Shown here in pieces: positions 6,403-8,506 of a stretch of DNA of 8,506 nt (its first letter is position 1; each line of letters begins with the position of its first letter). The DNA is taken from NCBI GenBank assembly GCA_900754475.1, contig CAAECY010000123.1:1-8506 (forward strand), read 5' to 3'. The notes below the pieces were generated by a model. It was not told where the DNA came from and made no database searches. It worked only from the letters and a program-made list of their open reading frames with translations. The translations under genes and the position numbers were made by a program. The DNA is from an uncultured Sutterella sp. GTDB taxonomy: Bacteria; Pseudomonadota; Gammaproteobacteria; Burkholderiales; Burkholderiaceae_F.

Positions 6403-6896
6403 AGCAGCCCGGGAAGCGCGCCTGGATGATCTTCGACGCGAATTCGCCCGCGAACGCCCAGAAGGCGCACCTCGCGGCTGCGGGTCTCTGTGTTGAAGCG
6501 GACACCCTTCCCGAACTCGCCCGCCGCGCGGGCCTTCCCGAAGACGCCTTCGTGAAGACGATCGAGCGCTACAACACGGATGCCGCCGCGGGCGGCGACA
6601 CGGTGTTCGGTGCGCCCGCCTCCGGGATGACGCCGGTACTGAAGGCTCCCTTCATCGCCGTGCGCGTGAGCGCCGTCAATACGATCGCGAACGCCGCCGT
6701 GCACGTCGCGGACGACTTCACGGTCCTGATGGGCCCCGAAGGGTCGAACGCCCGCCGCATCGAAGGGCTCTTCGGCGCGGGCGGCGCGATTGGGAACGCC
6801 ATCACAAATTCGGGTCTCGGTGCTCACAACGCCACCGCGATCGGCTCGGGCGCCCTGGCGGGTGCCGAAGCCGCGAAGTACGCCGAACGGAACTGA
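6339..6896 (+). pseudogene. FMN-FMN-FAD flavoprotein reductase, 3' part (frame -1)
   Basis: This continues the same gene in a different frame. From 6339 it reads AKGVRSMWIEPGKGRPIGEV and then a stretch matching the end of the flavocytochrome c / fumarate reductase flavoprotein family: GWMI-like WMIFDANS, ERYN, and a terminal FAD-binding segment with LFGAGGAIGNAI and GALAGAEAAKYA. Replacing one base where GAG meets CC at 6337-6341 (for example GAGGCC to GAGCC) would restore one open frame across the junction. An internal ATG at 6357 could be called as a separate gene start, but it has no good ribosome site and would yield half a fold. By eye alignment to Shewanella Fcc3, the catalytic His (Fcc3 His504) and Arg (Arg544) positions appear to be Asn and Ser. 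That suggests a divergent substrate class or relaxed selection. Confidence 0.8.
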
Positions 6897-6963
6897 TCGC
6901 GGTTTCATGACGATTCCGAAGCTCTCCATCCTCCCGTAAGAGGCCGACGCTTCTTCCTGCCTG

Positions 6964-7000
6964 CCGTCCGTCGGGGTCCGTCCCCGGCGGACGGTTTTTT
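6964..7000 (+). terminator. Intrinsic terminator after the flavoprotein pseudogene
   Basis: A 13-bp stem (6964-6976 with 6982-6994, one G:U pair), a 5-base loop and six T (6995-7000) lie about 70 bases after the stop codon at 6896. It is a textbook rho-independent terminator for the rightward gene, and shows that this was once a normally expressed unit. Confidence 0.92.
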
Positions 7001-7014
7001 GTTTGTCGGCGCTT

Positions 7015-7032
7015 GACGCTCGGACGAGCGTC
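7015..7032 (-). terminator. Possible terminator hairpin after the TetR gene
   Basis: A perfect 8-bp inverted repeat (7015-7022 with 7025-7032) lies 14 bases past the stop codon of the leftward TetR gene. No T-tract follows on the minus strand, so termination would be weak. It may instead cooperate with the converging terminator at 6964-7000. Confidence 0.35.
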
Positions 7033-7046
7033 GTTTCCGAAGGAGC

Positions 7047-7724
7047 TCAGTCGTCCTTCGGTTCGGTCTCCCGTGCCTCCTCCCGGGCGTCCCGCGTGTC
7101 CTGCGCGGGGACCGAGCACCGCGCTTCGAGCACTTCAAGCACGTGCTCGACGTCTTTTTCTTCGATCATGTCCATGCGGAAGTGCCTCAGGTAAAAGAGA
7201 CCCTCGAGGGCAAGGACGGCAATGAGCGCGTCGACGCCGCAGGGCGACTGCCCGACACGCTCGAAAACCCCGCGGTACCACCCTTGAAGCACTTCACGCA
7301 TCCGTTCGTTTTTGGTCGTCAACGAGAGCACCGAAAGCCCGAACGCGGTGTTCGATGTCTGTTCGCCGCGAAACGTGCGGTACCACTCGATGAAGCCCGC
7401 CACCGTTTCGTCGGTGACGGGACTTTCGGAAATCGACGCTTCGAGCTCGCCGACGCGCAGTCGCCGCTCAAGTCGCTCGCGGTACATCCCGATCAGATGT
7501 TCGAGGAGTGCTTCCTTGCTCGGGAAGTGGTACATGATCGCGCCCTTCGTCAAACCCGTGCGCGTCGCGAGGTGCGCGAAGGTCAGTCGACTTGCGCCCT
7601 CTTCGATGAGGATTTGCATTGCGGCCTGCGCGATCGCTTCGATCGTCTCGCGACCGTGCCGGTTGCTTTTGCGGGCAAGTCCCCGTTTGATCGTGCGCGC
7701 TTCGTCGGACGTGTCGGTTGCCAT
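7047..7724 (-). CDS. TetR/AcrR-family transcriptional regulator
   Basis: This 225-residue cytoplasmic DNA-binding protein has the TetR architecture. The N-terminal helix-turn-helix domain spans about residues 25-72, with LTFAHLATRTGLTKGAIMYHF as its core; the GAIMYHFPSKEALL stretch is the family's most conserved signature. The helical C-terminal half (about 73-205) would bind a small ligand and form the dimer interface; its sequence does not reveal the ligand. A charged tail ends the protein. The ATG at 7724 is decided by an ideal ribosome site, AGGAGGTGA at 7728-7736, which complements the whole 16S anti-Shine-Dalgarno. It is divergent from a Tat-exported flavoprotein across a 126-base AT-rich spacer full of inverted repeats, so it most likely represses itself and that gene. 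The role is inferred from the family and the layout. Confidence 0.95.
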   Translation of the reverse strand: MATDTSDEARTIKRGLARKSNRHGRETIEAIAQAAMQILIEEGASRLTFAHLATRTGLTKGAIMYHFPSKEALLEHLIGMYRERLERRLRVGELEASISESPVTDETVAGFIEWYRTFRGEQTSNTAFGLSVLSLTTKNERMREVLQGWYRGVFERVGQSPCGVDALIAVLALEGLFYLRHFRMDMIEEKDVEHVLEVLEARCSVPAQDTRDAREEARETEPKDD

Positions 7725-7749
7725 GGTTCACCTCCTGAATGTAACAATT

Positions 7750-7777
7750 TCGACCGTATTTAACCTAGTAGTATAAA
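7750..7777 (+). promoter_or_regulatory. Candidate promoter of the exported flavoprotein
   Basis: A -35-like TCGACC (7750-7755, 4 of 6) and a -10-like TATAAA (7772-7777, 5 of 6) are 16 bases apart, which would give a leader of about 65 bases before the ATG at 7851. On the opposite strand TATACT (7775-7770) overlaps the same DNA and could be the -10 box of the TetR gene, though I see no good -35 for it. Both boxes lie in the left arm of the inverted repeat at 7771-7809. Confidence 0.45.
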
Positions 7778-7828
7778 GAAATGATTCTTCCTAGAATGAC
7801 TCTTTATACGGTTGGTGCAAATTCTAGG
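7753..7828. promoter_or_regulatory. Nested inverted repeats, likely TetR operator region
   Basis: Four inverted repeats crowd the divergent spacer. ACCGTAT / ATACGGT is at 7753-7759 and 7806-7812. GTATAAAGA / TCTTTATAC is at 7771-7779 and 7801-7809. ATTCT / AGAAT is at 7784-7788 and 7793-7797. CCTAGAAT / ATTCTAGG is at 7790-7797 and 7821-7828. The 9-bp pair and the 5-bp pair share a centre at about 7790, giving one two-layer palindrome that covers the putative -10 boxes. TetR-family repressors usually bind palindromes next to their own promoters, so this is the expected place for the operator. Which repeat is the true site cannot be told from sequence alone. Confidence 0.65.
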
Positions 7829-7850
7829 CCGACCAAACAGGAGACATCTC

Positions 7851-8506
7851 ATGGAACACCCCCACATCAGCCGCCGTCGCGTTTTGGGCGGGGCACTCGG
7901 TTCGCTTCTCGCCGCGGGCGCGGCGGGCGAAGCTCTGGCCAGAAACGTCAAACCTCAACATTGGGACGAAACCTACGACGTCGTCATCGTCGGCTCGGGT
8001 TTCGCGGGTCTTTCCGCCGCCTACGAAGCCGTGAAGCAGGGTGTGAAACGCGTTCTCGTTCTTGAGAAGATGGAAGCCTGGGGCGGCAACTCGGCCCTGT
8101 GCGGCGCGCTCATGTGCATGCCGCTCACGAAGATGCAGAAAGCGAAGGGCATCGAAGATTCCCCCGAAAAGCTCGTCGCCGACATGATGGCCGCGGGTCG
8201 CGGCTTCAACCATCCGGAGCTCGCGCTCACGATGGCGAAAAACGCCGCGGGCGCCTTCGACATGCTCGAAGAGTGCGGCGTCGAATTCCAGGACAAGGTG
8301 ATTCGCCTCGGCGGCCACAGCGCCCCGCGCGCGCACCTGCCGAAGGTGCCTTCGGGCGGCTCGATCACCGTCCCCATGCACAAGTGGCTCCGCTCGAAGG
8401 GCGTTGAATTCCGCAACCGCGCGAACGTGCACGAACTCGTCTTCGACGACGACGGCGTTCGCGGCGTGAAGGTCACGTTCGACTACGACTGGCACACCGA
8501 CACGGG
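7851..8506 (+). CDS. Tat-exported FAD-dependent reductase, fumarate reductase type (incomplete)
   Basis: The first 218 codons of a flavoprotein of the fumarate reductase / flavocytochrome c flavoprotein family; the gene runs off the window. The N-terminus is a twin-arginine signal (SRRRVLGG at residues 7-14, a hydrophobic stretch to about 27, likely cleavage after ALA at 28-30), so the protein folds with FAD in the cytoplasm and works in the periplasm. The Rossmann FAD motif GSGFAG is at 48-53, the acidic end of the second strand is in VLVLEK, and GGNSALCGAL is at 78-87. Near 155-170 the segment HSAPRAHLP resembles the region that carries a substrate-binding His in Shewanella Fcc3. The ATG at 7851 has AGGAG at 7839-7843, seven bases away. 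Unlike the neighbouring pseudogene it has no FMN-binding domain at its N-terminus, so it probably takes electrons from a separate cytochrome or FMN protein, perhaps encoded downstream. The substrate is unknown. Confidence 0.93.
   Translation, partial: MEHPHISRRRVLGGALGSLLAAGAAGEALARNVKPQHWDETYDVVIVGSGFAGLSAAYEAVKQGVKRVLVLEKMEAWGGNSALCGALMCMPLTKMQKAKGIEDSPEKLVADMMAAGRGFNHPELALTMAKNAAGAFDMLEECGVEFQDKVIRLGGHSAPRAHLPKVPSGGSITVPMHKWLRSKGVEFRNRANVHELVFDDDGVRGVKVTFDYDWHTDT

Noticed and set aside
7143..7763. Plus-strand open frame opposite the TetR gene
   Set aside because: A shadow; the minus strand has a full TetR fold and a perfect ribosome site.

Overview
The window is GC-rich, roughly 60-65% by eye, and looks like the chromosome of a host-associated betaproteobacterium, most likely Burkholderiales of the Sutterellaceae type. 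Three things suggest this. The order holC - small variable gene - valS is the betaproteobacterial arrangement. Base and codon use is strongly GC3-biased. Two separate fumarate-reductase-type flavoproteins sit close together, and this family is greatly expanded in Sutterellaceae. The lineage is inferred from context; no marker for species assignment is present.

Left half (141-4260, all on the minus strand): a housekeeping cluster, transcribed leftwards. Its order is holC (DNA polymerase III chi subunit), a 186-residue protein with a disordered Pro/Ala/Thr/acid-rich linker, a 272-base gap with strong hairpins, and valS (valyl-tRNA synthetase). Pointing the other way at 4438-4630 is a compact tRNA-Ala(CGC) unit: a near-consensus sigma70 promoter, the tRNA with its encoded CCA, and a strong intrinsic terminator.

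Right half (4731-8506): an accessory redox region. A second intrinsic terminator (4731-4769) is followed almost directly by a flavoprotein gene with no start codon. It encodes two tandem FMN-binding domains and a FAD-dependent fumarate-reductase-like domain. It has lost its 5' end (start and any signal peptide) and also carries a single-base frameshift near 6339, so I read it as a pseudogene ending at 6896 with its own terminator. Next come a TetR-family repressor on the minus strand (7047-7724) and a divergent Tat-exported FAD flavoprotein (7851 to the window edge, incomplete). The AT-rich spacer between them is full of nested inverted repeats overlapping the likely promoters. The simplest model is that the TetR protein controls itself and the exported flavoprotein reductase, whose substrate is unknown.

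I found no wholly new system. The points most worth a second look are the PopZ-like layout of the protein between holC and valS, the doubly damaged FMN-FMN-FAD flavoprotein with altered catalytic positions, and the operator-like DNA at 7753-7828.
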